A DNA stretch of 64,000 nt from Chitinophagaceae bacterium (GCA_014379345.1 JACMLY010000094.1:1-64000), one strand, 5' to 3'. Positions 1-9,017 are shown, counted from the first letter of the stretch. Numbers and translations are program-made. Notes: generated from the letters alone by a model not told the origin.

Positions 1-1421
1 CCGGAGTTACACATTACGGGCATGAAGAACCGGCTTATTTCACTCGTGAAAACGGAGAAAAGCAAAGCCTTTATTTCAACTTTGTTTACCAGCCTTATCG
101 TGAAGATGATGGAACCATTTCCGGAGTGATGGTTTTAGCTACTGATGTTACAGTGCAGGTCATTGCCCGCAAAAAAATGCAAGCGCAGGCAGATATGGTT
201 ATAGACTTGCTGATGACTGCCCCGGGTTTTGTATGTACCATGAATGGACCTGATCACGTATACGACCTGATAAATGAACGGTACCAGCAGCTGTTTGGAA
301 AACGCAGACTAAAGGGTAAATCGATGCTCGTAGCTCTCCCTGAACTGGCAGGGCAGGGATTTGATAAGCTGCTCGATAAGGTTTACAACACTGGTGAAAC
401 CTATGTTGGCATTGATATTCCTATAAACCTGGCCCGAGACGAAAATATAGCTCCTGAATTAAGATATTTCAATTTCAGTTACCAACCAATATACGATGAG
501 AATAAGACGATCTATTCCATTTTAGTTTTTGGCTATGAGGTAACAGACCAGGTGATTGCCAAAAATAAAATCCTGGAGATCCAACAGAAACACGCAAAGG
601 ACATGGAAGAAAAAGTACTACACCGTACCCGTGAACTGAATGAAGCCAACGAAGAGCTGATCAAAAAGAACAAGGAGCTTGAATCATTCGCATACTTATC
701 GAGTCACGATTTGCAGGAGCCATTACGCAAAATACAAGCCTACTCGGCCCACATACTTCAAAAAGAGTTTCCTGTATTATCCGACAAGGGAAAAGAATAT
801 TTCAATCGGATGCAGAATGCGGCCGGGCGCATGCAAGCGCTACTGGAAGATTTACTGGCCTATTCCCATACTAACGTTGCAGAACGGAAATTCGAAAAAA
901 CCGACCTCGCTAAAATTATAGAAGAAGTGAAAAATGACCTAAGAGAAACCATCCAGGAAAAAAATGCAATTATAGAAGTCAATAAACTTTGCAAAGTCAG
1001 CGTTAATCCCTCCCAGTTTCGCCAGGTGATGCATAACCTTATTGGCAATGCACTCAAATTTTCCATACCCGGAGTATCACCACAAATAACAATAAAAAGT
1101 AAAATTGCTCAAGGCAGCCAATTCCAAAACGAAACCTCGTCCTTGTCTACCCAGCAGGCGGCACTGCCAACAGGCAGCCTATCGCCTAAAAATGACTACT
1201 GTCATATCAGTGTTAGTGATAACGGCATCGGCTTCGATCCACGATATAAAGAACAGATATTCGAAGTATTCCAACGTCTGCACGGCAAAGAAGAATATGC
1301 TGGCACCGGAATAGGACTTGCCATTGTGAAAAAAATTGTTGAAAACCATAACGGCTTTATTACGGCAAGAGGTGAGCTAAATAAAGGCTCAAGATTTGAC
1401 ATTTATATTCCCGCACAATAA
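1..1421 (+). CDS. PAS-domain sensor histidine kinase, 5' end outside the window
   Basis: The reading frame is open from base 3 with no start, so the gene begins to the left; 472 residues are visible. A first partial PAS domain (ending near base 150) is followed by a complete PAS domain (about bases 190-560), a charged coiled linker, a HisKA domain whose H box SSHDLQEPLRK places the phosphorylated His near base 705, and a HATPase_c domain with N box NLIGNALKFS, G1 box DNGIGFD and G2 box GTGIGLAIVKK. No membrane segment is visible, so this part is cytosolic. It should autophosphorylate in response to a PAS-sensed signal; no partner response regulator lies beside it. The ATPase domain carries an unusual Ser/Thr/Pro-rich loop at about bases 1130-1190, just before the G1 strand. 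The family is clear; ligand and partner are unknown. Confidence 0.93.
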   Translation, partial: GVTHYGHEEPAYFTRENGEKQSLYFNFVYQPYREDDGTISGVMVLATDVTVQVIARKKMQAQADMVIDLLMTAPGFVCTMNGPDHVYDLINERYQQLFGKRRLKGKSMLVALPELAGQGFDKLLDKVYNTGETYVGIDIPINLARDENIAPELRYFNFSYQPIYDENKTIYSILVFGYEVTDQVIAKNKILEIQQKHAKDMEEKVLHRTRELNEANEELIKKNKELESFAYLSSHDLQEPLRKIQAYSAHILQKEFPVLSDKGKEYFNRMQNAAGRMQALLEDLLAYSHTNVAERKFEKTDLAKIIEEVKNDLRETIQEKNAIIEVNKLCKVSVNPSQFRQVMHNLIGNALKFSIPGVSPQITIKSKIAQGSQFQNETSSLSTQQAALPTGSLSPKNDYCHISVSDNGIGFDPRYKEQIFEVFQRLHGKEEYAGTGIGLAIVKKIVENHNGFITARGELNKGSRFDIYIPAQ

Positions 1422-1469
1422 AAAAATAGAAAAATCTTCAGGCCTGTTATTTGCGAATATTACTCCGAT

Positions 1470-2729
1470 TTAATTTCGGGATGACCCGTGATTGCCCGAC
1501 CATCTTTTTTCAATCCTTATTGGTTGAGAAGAACTTCTTCTTATTACATCATTGTTTCTGGAAGCCACATGCTGTACAAGTGAGGTGGTCGTATTCATAC
1601 TATATGGATGTTCGTTTATTACCGGAATAGACTTATCGATCAATTTATGGATATCAATCAAAAGATCTTTCTCTTCACGGTCACAGAATGAAAGTGCAAT
1701 TCCACTGGCGCCTGCCCGCCCTGTACGGCCAATACGATGCACATAGGTTTCCGGCACCTCAGGTAATTCAAAATTGATTACGTGACCAAGATCATCTACA
1801 TCGATCCCTCTTGCTGCAATATCGGTTGCCACAAGTACGCGTGTCTGTCTCATTTTGAAATTCTGCAAAGCACGTTGCCTGGCAGTTTGAGATTTGTTAC
1901 CGTGAATGGCCTCCGCACGGATGCCATTCCTTACAAGTTCTTTAGCCACCTTATCTGCTCCATGTTTGGTACGTGTAAACACCAGGGCCGTATGAATCGT
2001 CTTGTCTTTCAACAGATGGATCAGCAGGGATTTTTTATCATGCTTTTCAACGAAATATACCGACTGATTGATCGTCTCGGCAGTAGAAGAAACAGGTGTA
2101 ACCTCCACTTTAGCGGGGTTGACCAAAATAGTATTAGCCAGTTTCTGGATTTCAGGCGGCATGGTTGCAGAGAAAAATAAGGTTTGCTTTTTCTGCGGTA
2201 GTTTGGTAATGATCCTTTTTACATCATGCACAAAACCCATATCGAGCATGCGATCTGCCTCATCGAGTACGAATGTCGAAATATCCCGTAGACTAATATA
2301 CTGTTGATTGATTAAATCAAGCAATCTCCCGGGAGTCGCAATAAGAATATCCACACCAGCTCTAAGCACATCTGTTTGCGGTTTTTGTGGAACACCACCG
2401 AATATAACGAGGCTCTTGAATGGAAGGTGTTTTCCGTACGCTTTAAAACTTTCTTCAATCTGAATCGCAAGTTCACGCGTGGGGGTTAGTACAAGCACCT
2501 TAATGACCTTGGGTGTCCTGCGTATTGTTTCACTGTTGTGTAACAACTGTAATATCGGGATCGCAAATGCAGCTGTTTTGCCAGTTCCTGTTTGCGCGCA
2601 ACCCAACAGGTCGCGTTGTTGTAAAATAATCGGGATTGATTGTTCCTGGATAGGGGTAGGGTGGGTATAACCCTCATTTTCAAGAGCCTTTAATACAGGC
2701 TCAATGAGTTGTAATTTTTCGAATGACAA
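1470..2729 (-). CDS. rhlE: DEAD-box RNA helicase, RhlE type
   Basis: A 419-residue cytosolic ATP-dependent RNA helicase, expected to remodel RNA in ribosome assembly or RNA decay. Motifs in order: Q motif around residues 23-30, motif I AQTGTGKT (45-52), Ia PTRELA (83-88), motif II DEAD (156-159), SAT (187-189), and motif [10 protein letters not shown] (331-338). The tail after the second RecA domain is short (about 80 residues) and mildly basic, as in the small RhlE-type helicases of Bacteroidota rather than the long-tailed DeaD/CsdA type. It is transcribed towards the upstream kinase (convergent, 48 bases apart) and is probably monocistronic. Subfamily assignment rests on motif pattern and length, so rhlE is a family-level name. 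Confidence 0.93.
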   Translation of the reverse strand: MSFEKLQLIEPVLKALENEGYTHPTPIQEQSIPIILQQRDLLGCAQTGTGKTAAFAIPILQLLHNSETIRRTPKVIKVLVLTPTRELAIQIEESFKAYGKHLPFKSLVIFGGVPQKPQTDVLRAGVDILIATPGRLLDLINQQYISLRDISTFVLDEADRMLDMGFVHDVKRIITKLPQKKQTLFFSATMPPEIQKLANTILVNPAKVEVTPVSSTAETINQSVYFVEKHDKKSLLIHLLKDKTIHTALVFTRTKHGADKVAKELVRNGIRAEAIHGNKSQTARQRALQNFKMRQTRVLVATDIAARGIDVDDLGHVINFELPEVPETYVHRIGRTGRAGASGIALSFCDREEKDLLIDIHKLIDKSIPVINEHPYSMNTTTSLVQHVASRNNDVIRRSSSQPIRIEKRWSGNHGSSRN

Positions 2730-3056
2730 AATAATTTGTTTTAATGATAAATGTAGTTTGGGGCTGACTACAACTTAATGCTGAATCAGCAGCATATCTT
2801 ACTCATCTGTACTTTTTACCAGCTTTTTCGCGAGGGGAAGAAGTGAATCAAAATGCGTGATAGAGAGGATATAACGCGGTGAAGATAAGCTAAATAATTT
2901 TAGTTTCGGATTTGTTTGCATTATAACTGCTCTGGAATTCACAGATATTGTTGGTAAATGCTTACAACTCCGTGGGAACAGTGATTGCTAAAAACAATAA
3001 TTAAACGCCTGGAAAGTTGGTTAATAATAATTTCCGTCGTGCCCTTCGGTAAATGA
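2730..3056. other. Intergenic stretch with no gene seen
   Basis: The 327 bases between the helicase start and the stop of the gluconate-dehydrogenase-like subunit contain no ORF with coding character. The helicase promoter must lie in its left part; a TACATTTA word on the minus strand just upstream of the helicase start is a weak match to a Bacteroidota -7 box. I see no terminator or palindrome. Confidence 0.5.
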
Positions 3057-3731
3057 TCATGCTTTGTCGAAACTGATGCACTCCTTCAGTTCTCTTTCTG
3101 AATAGGCGAGGCCATATTGCTTCAATACATCATCCGGCACACCATTCCATTGGTTGGGGCGGTTGCCCATATATCCAAGATCTTTTACACCTATTTCAGA
3201 AGTATAAAATCCGGTCGAAGTTAAATTTCGCATCAGGTTAAAAAAACCAACACCGGCAGCCATTTCAGGTTTTGCTTTTTTTGGCCAGGCTATTTCATTC
3301 ACGATTTCCATCTGTTGTTCCTTGCTGCAATCTTTAAACGATTTTTCAAAACGTTTCAGGCATTGCATGTCAAGCCAACGCAATCCGCCTCGCATAGGGG
3401 TTTGATGTTGCGGCATATCTTTAACAATAAACTCTATAAAATCAGGCACCTTAGCTTCCGAAGCGCTACCACTCACTTCATCTTTGGGAATAATAATATC
3501 TCCCAATATGGTAATGGTTGCCATTTCATGATCCGTAAAAAATGTTTTCGAAGTCAGTTCTTTATATCTCTCCACTTCGATCGGCTGCCGGTCGAGTGTA
3601 AACTGTTTATCGCCTCCCGTTGCAGCAACATTTGTTTCTGGTGCTTTCTTATCGTCTTTGCACGCTTCTAAAACAACACCTGCAGAAACAGTTCCTACTA
3701 CAAGTGCCTTGATCGATTTTCTTCTATCCAT
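3057..3731 (-). CDS. Gluconate 2-dehydrogenase subunit 3 family protein (small subunit of the GMC dehydrogenase)
   Basis: A 224-residue exported protein of the gluconate 2-dehydrogenase subunit 3 family. The N-terminus MDRRKSIKALVVG has a twin-arginine-like start followed by a hydrophobic stretch and a lipobox-like LEAC near residue 24, so Tat export and lipid anchoring are both plausible. The mature part contains the family's helical domain (the stretch with FTDHEMATITILGDIIIP). Such small subunits partner FAD-dependent GMC dehydrogenases, often carrying the export signal for the pair. The gene lies 127 bases downstream of a GMC oxidoreductase on the same strand, which supports a two-subunit periplasmic dehydrogenase. 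The substrate cannot be read from sequence; gluconate is only the family name. Confidence 0.85.
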   Translation of the reverse strand: MDRRKSIKALVVGTVSAGVVLEACKDDKKAPETNVAATGGDKQFTLDRQPIEVERYKELTSKTFFTDHEMATITILGDIIIPKDEVSGSASEAKVPDFIEFIVKDMPQHQTPMRGGLRWLDMQCLKRFEKSFKDCSKEQQMEIVNEIAWPKKAKPEMAAGVGFFNLMRNLTSTGFYTSEIGVKDLGYMGNRPNQWNGVPDDVLKQYGLAYSERELKECISFDKA

Positions 3732-3858
3732 AAAGAATTCACCCCCGGTCCCCTCTCATCCTTCGGCTTCGCTCAGGACTAATGGGAGATGGAGGATTTA
3801 TTTTTTAATAGTTTATAAATTTGATCATTGATAATTATCTATGTTGTATGATGATTTC

Positions 3859-5598
3859 TTACAAATTGTTCTTTTTCATTTCGTCAATAATATATTCAGA
3901 AGCCCTCATCGATAATGCAAGAATTGTCCAGGTGATATTTTTATCAGCCTGTGATACGAACTGGCCGCCATCCACACAAAAAAGATTTTTACAGTCATGT
4001 GCCTGGCTCCATTTATTCAATGCAGAACGCTTCGGATCACTTCCCATTCGAACTGTTCCGGCTTCGTGAATAATTTTTCCGGGAGATTCAAGCCCATAAT
4101 CGTTATCAGGACCATCATCGCCTCCCCATGTAATAACGGCACCCATGTTGTGCATGATTTCTTTAAAAGTTTCTTTCATGTGCCTGGCCTGTTTGATCTC
4201 ATGATCGGTCCACTTTACATGAAAACGCAATACCGGAATTCCAAATTTATCTACCATGTTAGGATCGATCTCGCAATAATTGCTTTCAAGAGCCAATGCC
4301 TCACCACGGCCCGCCATACCTACACCGGCACCATAGAAATAACGGATATCCTCTTTCAATGACGATCCATATCCACCGGCTTCTTTTTGTTTTCCATTCA
4401 CTACATATTTACCGTTCAGGTTTTCCATGCCCATCCCGAATCCATAGGCGGGTTGCCCCATGCCGCCCCAGTATTCAATATGATAACCACGTGCAAAATC
4501 TAATTTTTTATTGTCGAGCCACCAGGGCGAATAGATATGCATGCCTCCAACTCCATCCTCGTTGTAACGTTTTCGGCCAAACAAATGAGGCAATACACCG
4601 CCAAGAGCAGCGCCGGTGGAATCATGCAAATATTTTCCTACTACATTGCTGTTGTTTGCCAAACCATTCTGGTGCCGTTGGGATTTTGAATTAAGAAGCA
4701 GACGTGAAGATTCGCAGGCGCTGGCTGCCAGAATTACCGTTCTGCCGGTAACCTGGTATTCCATCATATCATCCTTGCTGATATAGGAAACACCTGTGGC
4801 CAGACCTTCGCGGTTTACAAGTACTTCACGCGCCATCGCATTGGGAATTACATCCACATTACCCGTTGCAATAGCAGGATTGATTAAAACGGAAGATGAA
4901 GAAAAATCGGCATATACCGTACATCCTCGTCCACACTGCGAGCAAAAAAAACAGGACCCGCGCTCGTCATTTATTTTTTTGGTAAGAATAGACAACCGGG
5001 AGGGGATCACCGTTACTCCGGCAGTGGCAGCTCCCTTCTTAATCATCAATTCATGCAGCCTCGGTTTAGGCGGAGGCAGAAAAACTCCATCGGGTTCATT
5101 TTCGAGGCCTTCTACCGATCCAAAAATTCCGACCAACCGGTCCACTTTATCGTAATAGGGTTTTATATCCTCGTAACCAATTGGCCAATCATCGCCCAGG
5201 CCGTCGATACTTTTCCGTTTAAAATCCTTTGGTCCGAAGCGCAACGAAATTCTGCCCCAGTGATTGGTACGGCCACCAAGCATACGGGCCCGCCACCAAT
5301 CCCATTTCGTATCGTCTTTTTTTGTGTAAGGTTCCCCATCAATTTCCCAGCCCCAATAACACGCGTCGAAATCGCCAAAGGGCCTGAACTTCGTACTGGC
5401 CCCTCTTCGCGGAGATTCCCAGGGATTTTTTAACTGTGTTACATTTTTCGCGGGATCGTACATAGGACCCGCTTCGATCAGGCATACTTTCAATCCTGAT
5501 TTTGCTAAGACATATGCAGCCATACCGCCCCCGGCACCAGAACCCACAATTACCGCATCATACTGTTTTGGTTGTTTTTTAATCTGCAGTTCACCCAT
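3859..5598 (-). CDS. GMC family FAD-dependent oxidoreductase (catalytic subunit)
   Basis: A 579-residue flavoprotein. The FAD-binding Rossmann motif GSGAGGG is at residues 19-25, with Glu42 closing the beta-alpha-beta unit; the GMC signature region RTNHWGR follows near residue 110, and a C-terminal FAD/active-site region with HEAGTVRMG and DKNITWT. A cysteine cluster C216-x2-C219-x2-C222-x3-C226 resembles the iron-sulfur cluster region of multi-subunit FAD sugar dehydrogenases. There is no signal peptide, as expected if it is carried across the membrane by its Tat-tagged partner encoded just downstream. It probably oxidises a sugar or polyol and passes electrons to the respiratory chain. The glucoside 3-dehydrogenase group is a plausible home (inference); no cytochrome c gene is adjacent. 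Confidence 0.88.
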   Translation of the reverse strand: MGELQIKKQPKQYDAVIVGSGAGGGMAAYVLAKSGLKVCLIEAGPMYDPAKNVTQLKNPWESPRRGASTKFRPFGDFDACYWGWEIDGEPYTKKDDTKWDWWRARMLGGRTNHWGRISLRFGPKDFKRKSIDGLGDDWPIGYEDIKPYYDKVDRLVGIFGSVEGLENEPDGVFLPPPKPRLHELMIKKGAATAGVTVIPSRLSILTKKINDERGSCFFCSQCGRGCTVYADFSSSSVLINPAIATGNVDVIPNAMAREVLVNREGLATGVSYISKDDMMEYQVTGRTVILAASACESSRLLLNSKSQRHQNGLANNSNVVGKYLHDSTGAALGGVLPHLFGRKRYNEDGVGGMHIYSPWWLDNKKLDFARGYHIEYWGGMGQPAYGFGMGMENLNGKYVVNGKQKEAGGYGSSLKEDIRYFYGAGVGMAGRGEALALESNYCEIDPNMVDKFGIPVLRFHVKWTDHEIKQARHMKETFKEIMHNMGAVITWGGDDGPDNDYGLESPGKIIHEAGTVRMGSDPKRSALNKWSQAHDCKNLFCVDGGQFVSQADKNITWTILALSMRASEYIIDEMKKNNL

Positions 5599-5678
5599 AA
5601 TTTTCTTTTATTATAACCATTAGAACATAAATGTAAAATTTACTGCTTTAGAAATCGAAAAATTTTTTTTAAAATATT

Positions 5679-6057
5679 TCATGGCGCTCCAGTAGCGTTT
5701 ACAAAAAGGGTTGTTTCCAAAAGATAATTCACTTTGAATTTCTTTTTGAACCTGTCTAACAATGAAAGTTCAACATTACTGCGAAATTGTGCATCCGGAA
5801 AATGATGAAACGTATGCTTGCCCGGGAATGATTTATTCAGGTTATTCGTTGTTAATGGAATGATGCCATCCTTTGCTGAAACAGAGTAATACAATTTTTT
5901 TTCTCTTTTCATTCACTTGCCCTGCAAAATTATTACGGTCTTTGAAGCAGATCCAGATCATTCCCTCTTCATGAAAAGTATAAGACGCGATTCGTGGGTG
6001 CGTACAATTTTTCCTTTTTTCTGGAAAGCGAAAATATCCTTCTTTGAAAAGTATCAT
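5679..6057 (-). pseudogene. Small unrecognised gene split by a one-base frameshift in an A8 tract
   Basis: Two overlapping minus-strand frames (5842-6057 and 5679-5912) join into one ~125-residue protein if one A is removed from the eight-A run (T8 on the plus strand, 5895-5902). The corrected reading runs smoothly through NEKRKKLYYSVSAKDG. The upstream ATG at 6057 has a GGAG ribosome site five bases before it, so the start looks real. The product would be basic and aromatic, with no signal peptide or motif I recognise. It could be a sequencing error, a true pseudogene, or a gene using slippage at the A8 run. Confidence 0.5.
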
Positions 6058-6330
6058 TTTTTCTCCGTCGCGTTTGATCGCTAAAAAAAGGCTTGCAGGA
6101 AATTCATTAAAACGTATAATATTTATGAATGGCCGCAGTCAAAAAACGGATCGAAGATTTGTTACGGAGATAATAGTGCAAAACCCTTATAAGCAAATAA
6201 ATAAATGTGTAAGCCGGAGAATTATGCCCTTCTTTATTGAATTGTACTGCAGTAAATACAATTTTTTTGTTAACGACAACGTTTTTTACGCGTAGAAATC
6301 TGTTATCTAAGAAGACTAAACCCAGTTTGT

Positions 6331-6582
6331 ATGGACCCCTTTATCCAAAATGACCAGGATTACCTGGCCGCAAAATTTCATATTAACGACAGCCACGTTT
6401 CACAGGCTTGTCATTTGGCTTTCTTAAAAATTCAAAGTTGGAAATTCGCTTTGCGTACACCTTCAATCGGAAAACGATACCGTAAAGAAGCGGAGGAAAT
6501 GTTGAAGCAGTCATTTTTTACTTTTGTTCCCAATACGCATGTACTGAGTGAAGAAGGTTACTATCTGTTGCCGGAGAATTAA
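6331..6582 (+). CDS. Small conserved-looking protein, paralogue of the gene at 7104
   Basis: An 83-residue protein with no signal peptide or membrane segment, predicted mainly helical. It shares a spaced pattern with the 84-residue product at 7104-7358: KIQSWK, then YR, SFF, V-N-(T/A)-(H/Y)-V-L and EGY near the C-terminus, in the same order and spacing. Two nearby ORFs of equal length with the same pattern argue that both are real genes. I do not recognise the family. It is followed 82 bases later by a clear intrinsic terminator, so it is probably transcribed alone. A regulatory or DNA-binding role is possible for such a small basic protein, but nothing in the sequence shows it. Confidence 0.7.
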   Translation: MDPFIQNDQDYLAAKFHINDSHVSQACHLAFLKIQSWKFALRTPSIGKRYRKEAEEMLKQSFFTFVPNTHVLSEEGYYLLPEN

Positions 6583-7103
6583 TTTCCTGTATCGCATTAA
6601 AGAACATGTTACCGGCTGATCACCGGCTCAAGACTAATTCCAAATAATAATGACCTGACCCATTAAAAAAAGCAGCACTTCATGTGCTGCTTTTTCGTTA
6701 GAGCTTAAAGGCACCGCTTTCTACGGCTTTTTATTCTTTATGGCAGTTGCCGGATCCAGCGGCGTTTTTAATGTGGGTAATGTTATTGTAGCAAAAGCCT
6801 TTACTTCCACGTCTGCAAGGCTATTCTACATACCGGGCAAAAGAATTCAAAATATCACGCATCGAATAGCGGCAAAAGAAAAATCAGGTGGAAAGAGTCA
6901 AAATCGTCAAAAGAAGGCTTTGAATGATGACTTGCAATGTTTTACAGGGGGCTAATGACAGGTTTGCGCATAACGTGTCTACAGTAAAACCCGAAGTGTT
7001 TATACCAAACTATGTTTATTTTAACCAGGCCGGGCTCTCCCTAACGCAATTTCGGTTTGCTAAAAACCGTTTAGTAGGATAACCCTTTGAAAAAAATTCT
7101 TAC
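6583..7103. other. Intergenic stretch; terminator but no convincing gene
   Basis: Apart from the terminator at 6665-6696, the 521 bases hold one 71-codon frame (6740-6955) whose product is low in coding character and unlike its neighbours; I do not call it. The promoter for the gene at 7104 should lie at the right end, but no TAnnTTTG box is evident. Confidence 0.45.
6665..6696 (+). terminator. Intrinsic terminator after the small protein gene
   Basis: A perfect 8-bp stem AGCAGCAC/GTGCTGCT with a five-base loop TTCAT is followed by a run of T and preceded by a run of A, so it could work in both directions. It lies downstream of the small gene ending at 6582. Confidence 0.85.
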
Positions 7104-7358
7104 ATGCCGCCCCTGTACCCTAACAAGCTAAAAGCAATCGTCGGTGAATTTTACCTCATGGAAAGCAGGTTGAATAACCGAAGCAAAAAAGCCCATAAAA
7201 AAATACAAAGCTGGAAAGCTTCTCACAATGCAGTTGACGCAGATGAGCATTATCGTGAACAATTTACAAACCTGGTAAAATTCTCGTTTTTTAATTTGGT
7301 GACCAATGCCTACGTCTTAGTGCATGAAGGCTACTTTGAGCGCCCATTGAAAAATTAG
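7104..7358 (+). CDS. Small protein, paralogue of the gene at 6331
   Basis: An 84-residue, basic, predicted helical protein without export signal. It aligns over most of its length with the product of 6331-6582 (shared KIQSWK, YR, SFF, V-N-A-Y-V-L, HEGY block), so the two form a small family duplicated about 770 bases apart in the same orientation. The N-terminal third differs between the copies. No Shine-Dalgarno sequence is seen; the ATG is chosen because the similarity starts shortly after it. It ends only 15 bases before the stop of the convergent metallo-hydrolase gene. Function unknown. Confidence 0.68.
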   Translation: MPPLYPNKLKAIVGEFYLMESRLNNRSKKAHKKIQSWKASHNAVDADEHYREQFTNLVKFSFFNLVTNAYVLVHEGYFERPLKN

Positions 7359-7373
7359 AAAACATTCGGTATT

Positions 7374-8387
7374 TTATTCCTGGTGCTTAATTGCGCTTAA
7401 AAGGAATTTTACATTGGATTGGTAAAATCTGCTGAAGTACCAGTTTTGGTATTGTTTTGGAATTGGCTGGGTTAAAAGGAGTGATTGTGTAGAATCTGCC
7501 ATGGCGCTATTCGTCAGTTGTTGAATGTTGTCAAAATAATCCTGTAAGCTTTTTAGTCCTCTTTTATCGCAAACAGCTCCGTGTCCGGGAACATAGGTAC
7601 TGATAGACTGATCTTCGTACAAATGTTTCAAACTTGCCTGCCAGCTTGCGGGTTCGCCATCGGCCATCCATGGATGTCGTTGAACAAATAAAATATCTCC
7701 CAGAAAAGCAATCCGGTCTGAGGGAATGATAAGTGCGACGTCACTCGCTGTGTGGCAATTTTTAAATTCAACCAGTTTCACATTGCGCTTCGAACCCAAT
7801 ATCCATAATGAATCATTAAAGACAATATCAGGCAAAGTAATTACCAGGTTATCGATAGATTCCATCATTCCTTCATAGTAACCAATCCACATGGGCAGTT
7901 CTTCACGATCAATACCGGTAGCCGAATTGTAAATTTTTTTGGTAGCTTTTAGCAGGGCAGGGGCATGATGTTTTTCCCATTGCTGTTGTTCGGGTTCCAT
8001 AAGGGCAATCTGGTCACGGGTATAGGTGGAGCTGATAATTGTGGCAAAAGGTGTAAACTCCTGGTTACCCCTGATATGATCATTGTGAAAATGACTGTTA
8101 ACGACGATTGTGACAGGCCTGTTGGTGAGATCTTCTGCAATGGCACGCAATTCCCGTGCTGCCTGTGGAGTCATAAACGGATCAAACACCAGGGTTTTAT
8201 CGCCAAGGTCTACAATGCCGGCATTGCAGATGGCTTTTCCATACTGATCGTTATGAATGGCTGCCCATACTCCGGGAGCCAATTGCTCTAGCACAAAATT
8301 CTCTGAAGTTTTTGCCTTTTTTTTCTGGGAAAACCCCTGACTCGTGGTAAAGCAGAAATAAACGAAAATGAGTAAAAATCTAAGCAT
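7374..8387 (-). CDS. Exported MBL-fold metallo-hydrolase
   Basis: A 337-residue metallo-beta-lactamase-fold hydrolase with a Sec signal peptide (cleavage likely after GFSQ, near residue 21). The metal-binding motif HFHNDH is at residues 99-104, with further ligand regions at FKNCHTASD and a C-terminal PGHG motif. The protein has the layout of the cyclase/SoxH-like and quinoprotein-relay branches of the fold, acting in the periplasm. The family contains hydrolases of esters, lactams and thioesters, so the substrate cannot be inferred. The downstream-reading neighbour at 8520 is on the same strand 132 bases upstream; whether they are cotranscribed is unclear. Confidence 0.87.
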   Translation of the reverse strand: MLRFLLIFVYFCFTTSQGFSQKKKAKTSENFVLEQLAPGVWAAIHNDQYGKAICNAGIVDLGDKTLVFDPFMTPQAARELRAIAEDLTNRPVTIVVNSHFHNDHIRGNQEFTPFATIISSTYTRDQIALMEPEQQQWEKHHAPALLKATKKIYNSATGIDREELPMWIGYYEGMMESIDNLVITLPDIVFNDSLWILGSKRNVKLVEFKNCHTASDVALIIPSDRIAFLGDILFVQRHPWMADGEPASWQASLKHLYEDQSISTYVPGHGAVCDKRGLKSLQDYFDNIQQLTNSAMADSTQSLLLTQPIPKQYQNWYFSRFYQSNVKFLLSAIKHQE

Positions 8388-8519
8388 GCATTATTATTTA
8401 CAGGTAATGCAGGTATCCAATCAATGTATTCCAGGCGGATATTAGATTTTGAGGAAGTAAAGGTTCGAAAAGATAACAAAAAAACCCGTGCCAGGCGCAT
8501 TTTTTTACCAACCGGGTTG

Positions 8520-9017
8520 CTACATTGGCTTTGCTGAAAGAAAAACGGCTTCGTTTGTGTTTTCCGAAGTATCTGCATCCATCAAAATTTTCCAGGTTCC
8601 TTTTTCCTTTTGCATTAATACATGGAATTTTCCATAAAAACTTTTGGATGACCCATCTCCCTGAATGTTGGTGGTTTTGTAATATCCAATTTCAAATGCC
8701 CTGTCATTACGGGCAATGCGTTGAATAAACCGTAGTTCAATGTTTCTTTTGCGATCAGCCTTTTTAGCCCTTTCGTCACCCTGCTCGTTTTCGCGGCTGT
8801 ATTGCTCGTAACCGTAAATAGCATTTCCATCCTGGATCACCCTGGTCATATTCCGGCTGTGGACGTCCATAAATCCTTTCGTATCCATATTATTGAATGA
8901 TTTTACGAAAGGTTTCCACACTTGCTGATTGATCTGTTGTTGAAGGCTATCCGTTTGAGACAACACCGTTCCTGAAAACGTGATTATCAATAAAAGGGAT
9001 AAAATGATCCTGACCAT
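8520..9017 (-). CDS. Exported NTF2-like (SnoaL/DUF4440-type) protein
   Basis: A 165-residue protein with a signal peptide (hydrophobic core LLLIITF, cleavage near VLSQ at residue 21). The mature part fits the cone-shaped NTF2-like fold: an N-terminal helix with QQINQQVWKPF, followed by strands ending in GTWKILMDAD, a typical last strand of DUF4440-type proteins. Members bind small molecules or act as isomerases, but many are uncharacterised. It is divergent from the membrane histidine kinase at 9184 (166 bases between starts). Fold call is fairly secure, function unknown. Confidence 0.75.
   Translation of the reverse strand: MVRIILSLLLIITFSGTVLSQTDSLQQQINQQVWKPFVKSFNNMDTKGFMDVHSRNMTRVIQDGNAIYGYEQYSRENEQGDERAKKADRKRNIELRFIQRIARNDRAFEIGYYKTTNIQGDGSSKSFYGKFHVLMQKEKGTWKILMDADTSENTNEAVFLSAKPM

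Noticed and set aside
5842..6057. N-terminal MILFKEGYFRFPEK resembling the EGY/PEN C-termini of the small family at 6331 and 7104
   Set aside because: The match is about ten residues, at the opposite end of the protein and on the other strand; likely chance.
6044..6295. 83-codon plus-strand frame overlapping the frameshifted gene
   Set aside because: It overlaps the minus-strand gene start that has a ribosome site; composition is not coding-like.
6740..6955. 71-codon plus-strand frame
   Set aside because: Product lacks coding-like composition, no ribosome site, no similarity to the flanking small-gene family.
8288..8578. 96-codon minus-strand frame between two exported-protein genes
   Set aside because: It overlaps both real genes out of frame and has no start support.
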